7,562 nucleotides of DNA from the NCBI GenBank assembly GCA_011048475.1, contig DSDZ01000491.1, positions 1 through 7,562 of the forward strand, read 5' to 3'. The notes beneath the pieces were generated by a model. The model saw nothing but the letters and a program-made list of their open reading frames with translations. It did not search any database and was not told the origin of the DNA. Positions 1 through 5,877 of this stretch are shown one piece after another (the first letter of the stretch is position 1; each line of letters begins with the position of its first letter). Both the position numbers and the translations under genes were made by a program. The stretch comes from Bacteroides sp. GTDB lineage: Bacteria > Bacteroidota > Bacteroidia > Bacteroidales > GCA-2748055.

Positions 1-64
1 GCTGAATACGAAATAACACAGGATGAACCTGTTTCACATAAGTTAAACGCAAAAAACGTGTTCA

Positions 65-736
65 ATGCTAGGTGATATTCTCCTGATCAATGACATGCAC
101 AAGGAGGCAGCCCAGGCCATTTATACCTACGTCGAAAAGGATCTCAAAACCAAGGAGGAGCGGTACCGTTACGTGGTAGGGATCTCGGGTGAATCCGGTT
201 CGGGCAAGTCCGAACTGGCACATGCTCTGGGGAAGCTGTTGAAGGAAAAACACATCCGGGTGAAGGTGATCCACACGGACAATTACTATAAGATACAACC
301 GTTGCTTCGTGAGGAATGGAGGAGGAACAAGGGATTTGACAAGATCGGCATCGAAGAGTATGACTGGATCAAGATCAGGAAGACCATCCGGGATTTCAAG
401 GAAGAGCAGGAATGCATGATCCCGTGCATCGATCTGATCCCGGAACAGGTGGACAAGCTGCTCACCGATTTCAGCAAGATAGATCTGCTGATCATTGACG
501 GGCTCTATGCAATCAACGCACCCGATGTGGACCTGCGTATTTTCATTGACCTCACCTACCATGAGACCAAGATCAACCAGATCATCAGGCTGAAGGAGGC
601 AATGAGCGATTTCAGGCTTGCTATCCTGGAGAAGGAACACCAGGCAGTGTCGTCGCTCAAGCCCAAAGCGGACCTGATCGTGGATAAATCCTACCAGGTG
701 GTCACTGCCGAGGAACACATGCAGGAATCCTCCTGA
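65..736 (+). CDS. Uridine kinase-like P-loop kinase
   Basis: This 223-residue cytoplasmic protein belongs to the phosphoribulokinase/uridine kinase group of P-loop phosphotransferases. Visible motifs are a Walker A loop GESGSGKS at residues 42-49, TDNYY at 71-75 in the place of the DSFY-type substrate motif of uridine kinases, EYDW at about 98-101 where uridine kinases have their acidic substrate-side motif, and a Walker B-like strand LLIIDG at 141-146. The C-terminal SLKPKADLIVDKSY stretch resembles the end of Bacteroidota proteins usually annotated as uridine kinase. The length fits single-domain members. I chose the ATG at 65 because the MLGDI opening fits this subgroup as I remember it; an in-frame ATG at 95 is the alternative. 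No Shine-Dalgarno motif is visible. The lipoprotein gene follows 73 bp downstream on the same strand. The P-loop kinase call is firm; uridine as substrate is only family inference, and other small phosphorylated substrates are possible. Confidence 0.85.
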   Translation: MLGDILLINDMHKEAAQAIYTYVEKDLKTKEERYRYVVGISGESGSGKSELAHALGKLLKEKHIRVKVIHTDNYYKIQPLLREEWRRNKGFDKIGIEEYDWIKIRKTIRDFKEEQECMIPCIDLIPEQVDKLLTDFSKIDLLIIDGLYAINAPDVDLRIFIDLTYHETKINQIIRLKEAMSDFRLAILEKEHQAVSSLKPKADLIVDKSYQVVTAEEHMQESS

Positions 737-809
737 ATTTTTCGCTTCCCTGAAACATCTCTGCGGTTATATCCGTATAGGCAATCGTATCATAAACCAA
801 AACCATGGA

Positions 810-1631
810 ATGATGAAGAGGTCTATATTTAACAGGACAATTCCTGTGATTTTCATGTTTCTTGCCATTGTTTTCGCAGGAACCTCATGTGACCGGGAAC
901 CCGTGGATGAGCGGCCCGAGCTGCCGCCGGTTGAAAGCCTGGTCATGGATTTTTCAGGATTCAGCCAGCAACCGGGTGGCCAGAAAAGTACCGCGGCCAC
1001 CTATGAGAATTTTCTGCACGCCTATTTTTCGGTGCTTTTCTGGAATGCGGCCACCACGGTGACCTTCGCACTTCCCGTTGCTGCCTACGGATATGCGCAT
1101 CAGCAGGATCCGGTCTACCTCGGTGACCATACCTGGGAGTGGTCGTTCGAATTCTCCTGGGGTGACCAGCAATACAGGGCCATCCTGACGGGGATCAGGC
1201 TGGGCAACGAAGAATTCTCCATGGAGATGGTCATCGCACCGGTCACTTCCCCGGAAGCAGGTGTCATGTGGTTTGACGGGGTGGTACGGTATGACCACAC
1301 CCAGGCGACCTGGAACCTTTACAGGGAGGGTTCTGTCAAGGTGATCCAGGCCGACTGGAACAAGGATTTCGTAACCGAAGCAGCAGATCTGACCTACACC
1401 TATGTGGAGGAAGGCCACGAACAGCAGGGAAGCTATATCATGCTTGAATATTCGCCGGAAGAATTCTTTGACGCTGCCTATACCATTTCGCTGGCCGACC
1501 GGATCACCATGATCGAATGGAACACGGAAACCATTGAGGGAAGGGTGATGGATCCAGTAAGGTTCCAGGATTCCGAATGGCACTGCTGGTCTCCATCCGA
1601 TGCCGGATTTGCGGACAGGGTATGTGAATAA
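810..1631 (+). CDS. Unrecognised predicted lipoprotein
   Basis: I do not recognise this 273-residue protein. It begins with a basic n-region (K3, R4, R9), a hydrophobic stretch at about 11-23, and a cysteine at 27 in the context AGTSC, which reads as a lipoprotein signal. The -3 residue is Gly rather than Leu, a looser lipobox. An acidic, proline-rich linker (about 28-43) follows. The mature part is rich in Trp, Tyr and alternating polar/hydrophobic segments, suggesting an outer-membrane-anchored or periplasmic beta-rich domain. Two cysteines near the C-terminus (C259, C272) could form a disulfide. No catalytic motif stands out. Two adjacent ATG codons (810, 813) could start it; a nearby ATG at 805 is closed at once by a stop. 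It may be co-transcribed with the kinase gene 73 bp upstream. Its stop lies 3 bp from that of the convergent cyclophilin gene. The gene call is secure; the function is unknown. Confidence 0.75.
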   Translation: MMKRSIFNRTIPVIFMFLAIVFAGTSCDREPVDERPELPPVESLVMDFSGFSQQPGGQKSTAATYENFLHAYFSVLFWNAATTVTFALPVAAYGYAHQQDPVYLGDHTWEWSFEFSWGDQQYRAILTGIRLGNEEFSMEMVIAPVTSPEAGVMWFDGVVRYDHTQATWNLYREGSVKVIQADWNKDFVTEAADLTYTYVEEGHEQQGSYIMLEYSPEEFFDAAYTISLADRITMIEWNTETIEGRVMDPVRFQDSEWHCWSPSDAGFADRVCE

Positions 1632-1634
1632 TCC

Positions 1635-2243
1635 TCAGCGGATCCTCCTGATTTGACGGATCCCGACCGGGCGGACCAGCATCTGGCCGCTGTCGGGCAG
1701 GGCCTGAATGGCCCTGACCACATCCATTCCCAAAACCACTTTCCCGAATGCGGCGAATCCCTGTCCGTCGGGATTCCGTGCGCCCCCGAAATCAAGTTCC
1801 GGCTGGTCGCCGATGCAGATGAAGAATTCCGTGGAGGCGGTCCCGGGCTCGTTCCGGGCCATGGAGATCACCCCGTCGGTATGCCTGATCCCAGTCATTT
1901 CAGTGGTTTCATGTTCTATGGAAGGAAAGGCTGATACCAGAGAGTCATGATACAATCCGCCCTGGATCACCTCGATCCTGACGGGATTGAGGGGCTGGTT
2001 CCCGGGCCGGACCACACGGTAGATGCAGGCACAGTGGTATACCCCGCTGTCTGCGAGGGAGAGAAAGTTGGACGCGGTGATGGGTGCCTTGCGGGGATAA
2101 ACCTCAACAGTAATATCCCCCCGGCCGGTCTCGATGACCACCCTGGGGGGCTCAGGGGCCCTGCAGGCGATCAGGCCGGAAAGGAGCAAAAGGATAGAAA
2201 TCCCGGCACCCTCAGGCCAGCTGATGTTTCCTGATGAATTCAT
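1635..2243 (-). CDS. Cyclophilin-type peptidyl-prolyl isomerase, lipoprotein
   Basis: Peptidyl-prolyl cis-trans isomerase of the cyclophilin fold, predicted to act outside the cytoplasm. With the ATG at 2243 it has 202 residues: a hydrophobic segment (about 15-26) ends in a good lipobox L24-I25-A26-C27, and the cyclophilin domain runs from about residue 34 to the end. Family landmarks are APITASNFL (53-61), YR at 75-76 for the catalytic Phe-His-Arg, QGG at 94-96, GVISMAR (124-130), TEFFICIGD (138-146) and FGKVVLGMDVV (166-176). The stretch between the catalytic Arg and QGG is about ten residues longer than in classic cyclophilins, and the active-site Trp and His are not evident. The start is uncertain: the n-region from 2243 has no Lys or Arg, while an upstream ATG at 2288 would add an MTFRK opening. 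From 2243 it overlaps the preceding gene by 32 nt, which suggests translational coupling. Confidence 0.85.
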   Translation of the reverse strand: MNSSGNISWPEGAGISILLLLSGLIACRAPEPPRVVIETGRGDITVEVYPRKAPITASNFLSLADSGVYHCACIYRVVRPGNQPLNPVRIEVIQGGLYHDSLVSAFPSIEHETTEMTGIRHTDGVISMARNEPGTASTEFFICIGDQPELDFGGARNPDGQGFAAFGKVVLGMDVVRAIQALPDSGQMLVRPVGIRQIRRIR

Positions 2244-3552
2244 CCAGCAGGGTGCGGAGGGTTGGTTCCCCGATTTCCTGAAGGTCATAGTAGACCCTGG
2301 TGGAGGGTTTCTGAATGTGGATAACGCGGTTCAGGTCAATGGGGGTGCCGATCACCACCGTATCGCAGTCTGCATTGTTGATGGTTGCCTCCAGATCCTT
2401 CAGCTGCTGTTCCCCGTAACCCATGGCGGGCAGAAGGGTGCCGATTTCAGGGTAGATCCTGAAGGTTTCGGCCAGCCGCCCCACCGTGAAAGGCCTCGGA
2501 TCCACCAGCTCGGCGGCCCCGTATTTCCGGGCTGCAACCACCCCGGCACCGATCTTCATTTCCCCGTGGGTGAGGGTTGGTCCATCCTCGACCACCAGGA
2601 CCCTTTTCCCCTTGATCATTTCTGGATGATCCACCCGGATGGGTGACGCTCCGTCGATCACCGCAGCACCGGGATTCACTTTCTCAATGCTTTCGCGAAC
2701 GGTCTGGATCCCCTCGGGAGCCGCGCTGTCGATCTTATTGATCACCACGATGTCGGAGATACGCAACACCACCTCGCCGGGGTAATAGCTGAGTTCGTGT
2801 CCCGCCCTGTGGGGATCGGTGACCCCGATGGTCAGGTCAGGTGCATAGAAGGGAAAATCATTGTTGCCGCCGTCCCATACCACTACGTCACAGCCGTCCG
2901 GATCATTCTCCGCTGCCCGGATGATCGCTTCGTAGTCCACCCCGGCATAGATTACGTTGCCCCTGACCACATGGGGCTCGTATTCCTCCATCTCCTCAAT
3001 GGTGCATTTGTGCCTGTGCAGGTCCTCGATTTCGGCAAACCGTTGCACTTTCTGGGCCACCAGGTCGCCATACGGCATGGGATGCCTTACAGCCACCACC
3101 TTCAATCCCCGGTCCATCAGGTGCTCGATTACCCTCCTGGACGTCTGACTCTTACCACAACCGGTCCTGACAGCACAAACGGCGATCACGGGTCTGGTAC
3201 TTTTGATCATGGTATCCCTGGTGCCGAGAAGGGCAAAATTGGCCCCCGCCGCATTCACCACGGCACTGATATTCATCACTTTCTGATAGGGAAGGTCGCT
3301 GTAGGAAAACACACATGTCTTCACTTCCAGTTTGCGGATCAATCCGGGAAGTTCTTCTTCGCTGTAGATGGGAATACCCTCCGGGTATAGTTTTCCTGCC
3401 AGCTCTGCCGGGTACTTTCTTCCGTCGATGTCCGGGATCTGTGCCGCGGTAAAAGCCACCACATTGTACTCCTCCTGGTCCCTGAAAAAGGTGTTGAAAT
3501 TATGGAAATCTCTTCCTGCTGCTCCGATAATGATGATGTTTTTTCGTTCCAT
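2212..3552 (-). CDS. cpgS: Cyclic 2,3-diphosphoglycerate synthetase-like P-loop protein
   Basis: A 446-residue cytoplasmic protein of the COG2403 'predicted GTPase' family, whose characterised archaeal member makes cyclic 2,3-diphosphoglycerate from 2,3-diphosphoglycerate and ATP. An N-terminal Rossmann-like region begins NIIIIGAAGRD (5-15). The P-loop RTGCGKS lies at 129-135, a Walker B-like strand with WDGGNND at 226-232, and NKID at 272-275 resembles the NKxD base-recognition motif of GTPases. The C-terminal part ends with a conserved-looking DCDTVVIGTPIDL segment (395-407). The length is close to the archaeal enzyme of about 460 residues. The ATG at 3552 gives the expected MERKNIIIIG opening; no Shine-Dalgarno motif is seen, but a TAnnTTTG element lies about 30 bp upstream. 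The cyclophilin gene overlaps its 3' end. Family membership is confident. The reaction in bacteria is not settled as far as I know, and no clear 2-phosphoglycerate kinase is in the window. Confidence 0.85.
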   Translation of the reverse strand: MERKNIIIIGAAGRDFHNFNTFFRDQEEYNVVAFTAAQIPDIDGRKYPAELAGKLYPEGIPIYSEEELPGLIRKLEVKTCVFSYSDLPYQKVMNISAVVNAAGANFALLGTRDTMIKSTRPVIAVCAVRTGCGKSQTSRRVIEHLMDRGLKVVAVRHPMPYGDLVAQKVQRFAEIEDLHRHKCTIEEMEEYEPHVVRGNVIYAGVDYEAIIRAAENDPDGCDVVVWDGGNNDFPFYAPDLTIGVTDPHRAGHELSYYPGEVVLRISDIVVINKIDSAAPEGIQTVRESIEKVNPGAAVIDGASPIRVDHPEMIKGKRVLVVEDGPTLTHGEMKIGAGVVAARKYGAAELVDPRPFTVGRLAETFRIYPEIGTLLPAMGYGEQQLKDLEATINNADCDTVVIGTPIDLNRVIHIQKPSTRVYYDLQEIGEPTLRTLLDEFIRKHQLA

Positions 3553-3580
3553 ATATCTGATATAACTGGTTCGTGATGGT

Positions 3581-3588
3581 CAAATTTA
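3581..3588 (-). promoter_or_regulatory. Possible -7 promoter element for the cDPGS-like gene
   Basis: On the minus strand the sequence TAAATTTG matches the Bacteroidota -7 consensus TAnnTTTG. It would place transcription initiation roughly 20-25 nt before the ATG at 3552. The matching upstream -33 position reads GTGG, a poor fit to TTTG, so support is partial. Confidence 0.35.
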
Positions 3589-3766
3589 GAGCTTTAAGTG
3601 AATGGGGCCACCGAATATGCTGTATAATAGCTTTGTATTCAGAAGAATATTCAATAAATTGTAAATCAGAAAATTAAATGAGAATTTTACATTTCCCGGG
3701 CAAAAACTTGTTAAATAAAAGTCCGTGGCAAAACATCTTGGCATGAAATTGCGTAATATATAATAG

Positions 3767-3794
3767 GAATTTTCGAATATTTTTATCGAAATTC
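3767..3794. promoter_or_regulatory. Inverted repeat just upstream of acpH
   Basis: GAATTTTCGA (3767-3776) and TCGAAATTC (3786-3794) pair as a 9-bp stem with one bulged T and a 9-nt AT-rich loop. The repeat ends 14 bp before the GTG start at 3809. It could be an operator or a hairpin in the 5' leader. The rest of the 3553-3808 gap is AT-rich, and I see no clean TTTG/TAnnTTTG promoter pair for acpH there. An isolated TAGCTTTG at 3628-3635 has the -7 pattern but no -33 partner. Confidence 0.35.
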
Positions 3795-3808
3795 TAAAAA
3801 CAACACCC

Positions 3809-4423
3809 GTGAATTTTCTCGCACATACCTATCTGTCCGGTAACAATGAGGAGATCATTGTGGGGAATTTCATGGGTGATTACGTAAAAGGCAAAGATTA
3901 CAGGCAGTTCCCCGATCTGATCAAAAAAGGGATCCTGATCCACCGGGATATCGATTCTTTTACGGATACCCACATCATTACCAGGAGAAGCAAGCAGCAA
4001 CTTGCCGCGCGGTACCATAAATACGCCGGGATCATCATCGATATTTTCTACGATCACTTTCTTGCTTCCCTCTGGGACCGTTTCTCAGCCATTCCTCTGA
4101 ATGAATTTGTCAACAGTACCTATGATCTGCTGAAGAGGAATTATAAGATCCTGCCGGCTGCCATTAAAATGTGGTTTCCCACCTTTCTGGAAAACAACTG
4201 GATGCTGGCATACCAGACCGTGGACGGGATCGAGCTGGTCCTGGAGAGGATGGCGGCCAATACCTCACTGCCCGATCATGCCTCCTATGCGGTGGAGGTG
4301 TTGAGAAACAGATACAATACCTTCAGGGAAGATTTCCTGGAGTTCTTTCCGTTGATCATCCAGTTTCTCGAGGATAAATACCAGATCGACATCTCGTCCC
4401 AGAAATCGGAGAACACCGGTTAG
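3809..4423 (+). CDS. acpH: Acyl-carrier-protein phosphodiesterase (AcpH family)
   Basis: A 204-residue cytoplasmic protein of the AcpH (DUF479) family, which removes the 4'-phosphopantetheine arm from holo-acyl carrier protein and so turns over the fatty-acid synthesis cofactor. The opening MNFLAHTYLS is the family signature and fixes the start at the GTG at 3809. Further hallmarks are GNFMGDYVKG (19-28), the HRDIDSFTDTH block (45-55), and IIIDIFYDHFL (75-85). These contain the His and Asp residues (H6, D24, H45, D47, D49, D53, H55, D78, D82, H83) expected to hold the catalytic metal in this HD-like fold. The length is close to the E. coli enzyme (about 193). The C-terminal tail is short and polar. 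There is no Shine-Dalgarno motif; an inverted repeat sits directly upstream. The stop codon overlaps that of the convergent KamA-like gene. The family call is strong; activity on ACP is by homology. Confidence 0.88.
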   Translation: MNFLAHTYLSGNNEEIIVGNFMGDYVKGKDYRQFPDLIKKGILIHRDIDSFTDTHIITRRSKQQLAARYHKYAGIIIDIFYDHFLASLWDRFSAIPLNEFVNSTYDLLKRNYKILPAAIKMWFPTFLENNWMLAYQTVDGIELVLERMAANTSLPDHASYAVEVLRNRYNTFREDFLEFFPLIIQFLEDKYQIDISSQKSENTG

Positions 4424-4453
4424 AAATGAGCCACGCTCTTTCTCCGGTTCTCC
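4408..4453. terminator. Long imperfect hairpin across the convergent stop codons
   Basis: The left arm (4408-4431) and right arm (4435-4453) pair through blocks GGAGAA/TTCTCC, CCGG/CCGG, AGAAA/TTTCT and GAGC/GCTC, closing on a 3-nt loop CAC. That gives 19 base pairs, with bulges of 2, 2 and 1 nt all in the left arm. Both stop codons (TAG at 4421-4423 on plus, TAA at 4422-4420 on minus) lie in the left arm. Either transcript could fold it, so a bidirectional terminator or 3'-end stabiliser is plausible. No strong U-tract follows: TTCTCT on plus, GATTTCT on minus. Confidence 0.55.
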
Positions 4454-5769
4454 TTCTCTGAAAGGTCCTCTTCGATGAGCCTGTTGTATTCCTCTTCATA
4501 GAAGAATTCCCTCTCACCGAAAGCCGGTTCGAGATGGTCAAGCCATTCCGCATGGGGATTGTAGGCTGCGAAGAAAGGCTTCCCGACCCAGTCGGGATTC
4601 CTTCCCTGGATGAAGTTCAGAACAAATACCTTTTCACCCCGTATTTCAGCAATCCCCTCGATCCTGATCTTGCCCGGTCCCGTGGACATGCTGGGTCCCC
4701 TGACCGTCCTGCAGACACCGCTGACCCTTTTGTAGGCCCCGGTGAAGATCTCGTGCGCCTGTTCCAGACTTACCCCGAAATATGCCTGTGCCCCGGTGTC
4801 CCTGGCTACAAACATGTAGTACGGGATCATTCCCATGTCCACCTGCCTGCGCCACATGGTGGCCCATACATCGGGATCGTCATTGATGTGACGCAGAACG
4901 GGCGACTGGGTCCGGATCTGTGCTCCTGTGCGCCTGATCTGTTTCACCGCCTCCGAAACGGCATCGGTGTACAATTCCCGCTGGTGGCTGAAATGTGCCA
5001 TGACCGCCATGTTGATGCCCCGGTCAGTGATCTTTCTGAACACCCGGAGGATGTCCTGGCTGTCGGGATCGGTAAGATAACGGTAAGGCCAGAAGGCCAG
5101 GGATTTTGTCCCGATACGGATGGTCTTCAGGTGGGGGATGTCGGCCTTCAGCATGGTATCAATATACCTTTCAAGGACAGAGGCTTTCATCACCATGGGG
5201 TCGCCCCCGGTGAGGAGGATATCGGTGATGGCCGGATTGACCCTCAGGTAGTCAACCAGCAGGTTCGCCTGTTTCATTGCAAATTTCAGCTCGCTCATCC
5301 CGGTGAACTGGGGCCACCTGAAACAGAATGTGCAATAGGCATGGCAGGTCTGCCCCTGGGAGGGGAAAAAGAGCATGGTCTCCCTGTATTTGTGCTGGAT
5401 CCCGGTGAGTTTTTCCCCCTTCAGGGTGGGTACGTTGTGTTCCAGCTGTCCGGCAGGATGCGGATTCAGTGAGATCCGCACCTGGTGCACGTACCTGGCC
5501 AGCTCCGACCGGTCCGTGTTCTTTTCGATCATCCATGAGATTTTGCTGAAATGTTCAGGTTCCAGCATCTCTTTCCGGGGAAAATTGAGGATGAACATGG
5601 GATCATCCTCAAAATGATCCCAGTCGATCAGCTCATTCACAACATAATTGTTGGTCTTGAAAGGAAGTACCTCGGAGACGACCCGGATGGCATGGACCTG
5701 GTCCGGACTCAGCTTATTGAAAGCACGGATCCCGTCGAAATTATTCTTCGTAAATGCCCTGTATTTCAT
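4420..5769 (-). CDS. KamA-family radical SAM aminomutase-like enzyme
   Basis: A 449-residue cytoplasmic radical S-adenosylmethionine protein of the lysine 2,3-aminomutase (KamA) family, members of which move an amino group between carbons using a [4Fe-4S] cluster, SAM and PLP. The cluster motif CHAYCTFC has cysteines at 142, 146 and 149. R151 sits where the aminomutase Arg that binds the substrate carboxylate is found. LLTGGDP (185-191) and RIGTKS (218-223) are family motifs. The PLP lysine is probably K367 in STGPGK, replacing the usual PGGGGK. By eye the two aspartates that hold the lysine side-chain amine are replaced by R323 and R357, so lysine is an unlikely substrate. It is somewhat longer than classic LAM (about 416). 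The ATG at 5769 has a good Shine-Dalgarno motif 5 nt upstream and its own likely promoter. Fold and cofactors are confident; the substrate is unknown. Confidence 0.85.
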   Translation of the reverse strand: MKYRAFTKNNFDGIRAFNKLSPDQVHAIRVVSEVLPFKTNNYVVNELIDWDHFEDDPMFILNFPRKEMLEPEHFSKISWMIEKNTDRSELARYVHQVRISLNPHPAGQLEHNVPTLKGEKLTGIQHKYRETMLFFPSQGQTCHAYCTFCFRWPQFTGMSELKFAMKQANLLVDYLRVNPAITDILLTGGDPMVMKASVLERYIDTMLKADIPHLKTIRIGTKSLAFWPYRYLTDPDSQDILRVFRKITDRGINMAVMAHFSHQRELYTDAVSEAVKQIRRTGAQIRTQSPVLRHINDDPDVWATMWRRQVDMGMIPYYMFVARDTGAQAYFGVSLEQAHEIFTGAYKRVSGVCRTVRGPSMSTGPGKIRIEGIAEIRGEKVFVLNFIQGRNPDWVGKPFFAAYNPHAEWLDHLEPAFGEREFFYEEEYNRLIEEDLSEKENRRKSVAHF

Positions 5770-5774
5770 AAGAA

Positions 5775-5781
5775 CTCCTTT
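5775..5781 (-). promoter_or_regulatory. Shine-Dalgarno site of the KamA-like gene
   Basis: On the minus strand AAAGGAG lies 5 nt before the ATG at 5769. It is the only strong Shine-Dalgarno motif I see in the window and supports this start codon. Confidence 0.7.
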
Positions 5782-5782
5782 C

Positions 5783-5817
5783 TTTTTTGGGGATACATGA
5801 TTTTTTGAGGGGATACA
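5783..5817. repeat. Direct repeat in the KamA leader, 20-bp period
   Basis: On the plus strand TTTTTTGGGGATACA (5783-5797) recurs as TTTTTTGAGGGGATACA (5801-5817); the GGATACA cores are exactly 20 bp apart, about two DNA helical turns. The repeat lies between the predicted -7 element and the Shine-Dalgarno site of the KamA-like gene. It could be a pair of operator half-sites or a leader RNA motif, or simply a small duplication. Confidence 0.5.
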
Positions 5818-5846
5818 AAATTACACAAAATAGAGCAGGATTAAAA
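5816..5846 (-). promoter_or_regulatory. Predicted promoter of the KamA-like gene
   Basis: On the minus strand TAATTTTG (5823-5816) matches the Bacteroidota -7 consensus TAnnTTTG. TTTT (5846-5843), 19 nt upstream, is a three-of-four match to the TTTG -33 element. Transcription would start around 5809, giving a leader of about 40 nt that contains most of the direct repeat. Confidence 0.45.
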
Positions 5847-5858
5847 GGGAAAGTCCCT
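5846..5858 (-). terminator. Weak hairpin downstream of rodA
   Basis: On the minus strand, 19 nt past the rodA stop, AGGGA and TCCCT form a 5-bp stem with a 3-nt loop, followed by TTT and then AATC. The stem is short, so it is at best a weak intrinsic terminator; read-through into the KamA-like gene is possible. Confidence 0.25.
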
Positions 5859-5877
5859 GTCGCGGAACATGTCCGGG

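Noticed and set aside
18..32. ACAGG-ATGAA-CCTGT hairpin followed by TT, a possible upstream terminator
   Set aside because: The 5-bp stem and short T-run are too weak, and no upstream gene is established.
1..75. Open frame from the left edge to TGA at 73-75, ending NAKNVFNAR, possibly the tail of an upstream gene overlapping the kinase start
   Set aside because: Only 24 codons, AT-rich like the other intergenic gaps, and this length stays open by chance about a third of the time.
954..1583. 209-codon open frame antisense to the lipoprotein gene
   Set aside because: The plus-strand frame has a signal peptide and a normal composition; the antisense product does not.
1639..1663. Two CGGATCC copies that could pair as a 6-bp stem, a possible terminator at the first convergent junction
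   Set aside because: They lie in the cyclophilin C-terminal codons (repeated Ile-Arg), the stem does not extend, and no T-run follows.
3628..3635. TAGCTTTG as a plus-strand -7 element for acpH
   Set aside because: No TTTG-like -33 partner at the right spacing, and it would imply a leader of about 165 nt.
4534..5472. 312-codon open frame antisense to the KamA-like gene
   Set aside because: Its translation is low-complexity, rich in Gly, Pro and Asp with no motifs, and it mirrors a well-supported gene on the other strand.
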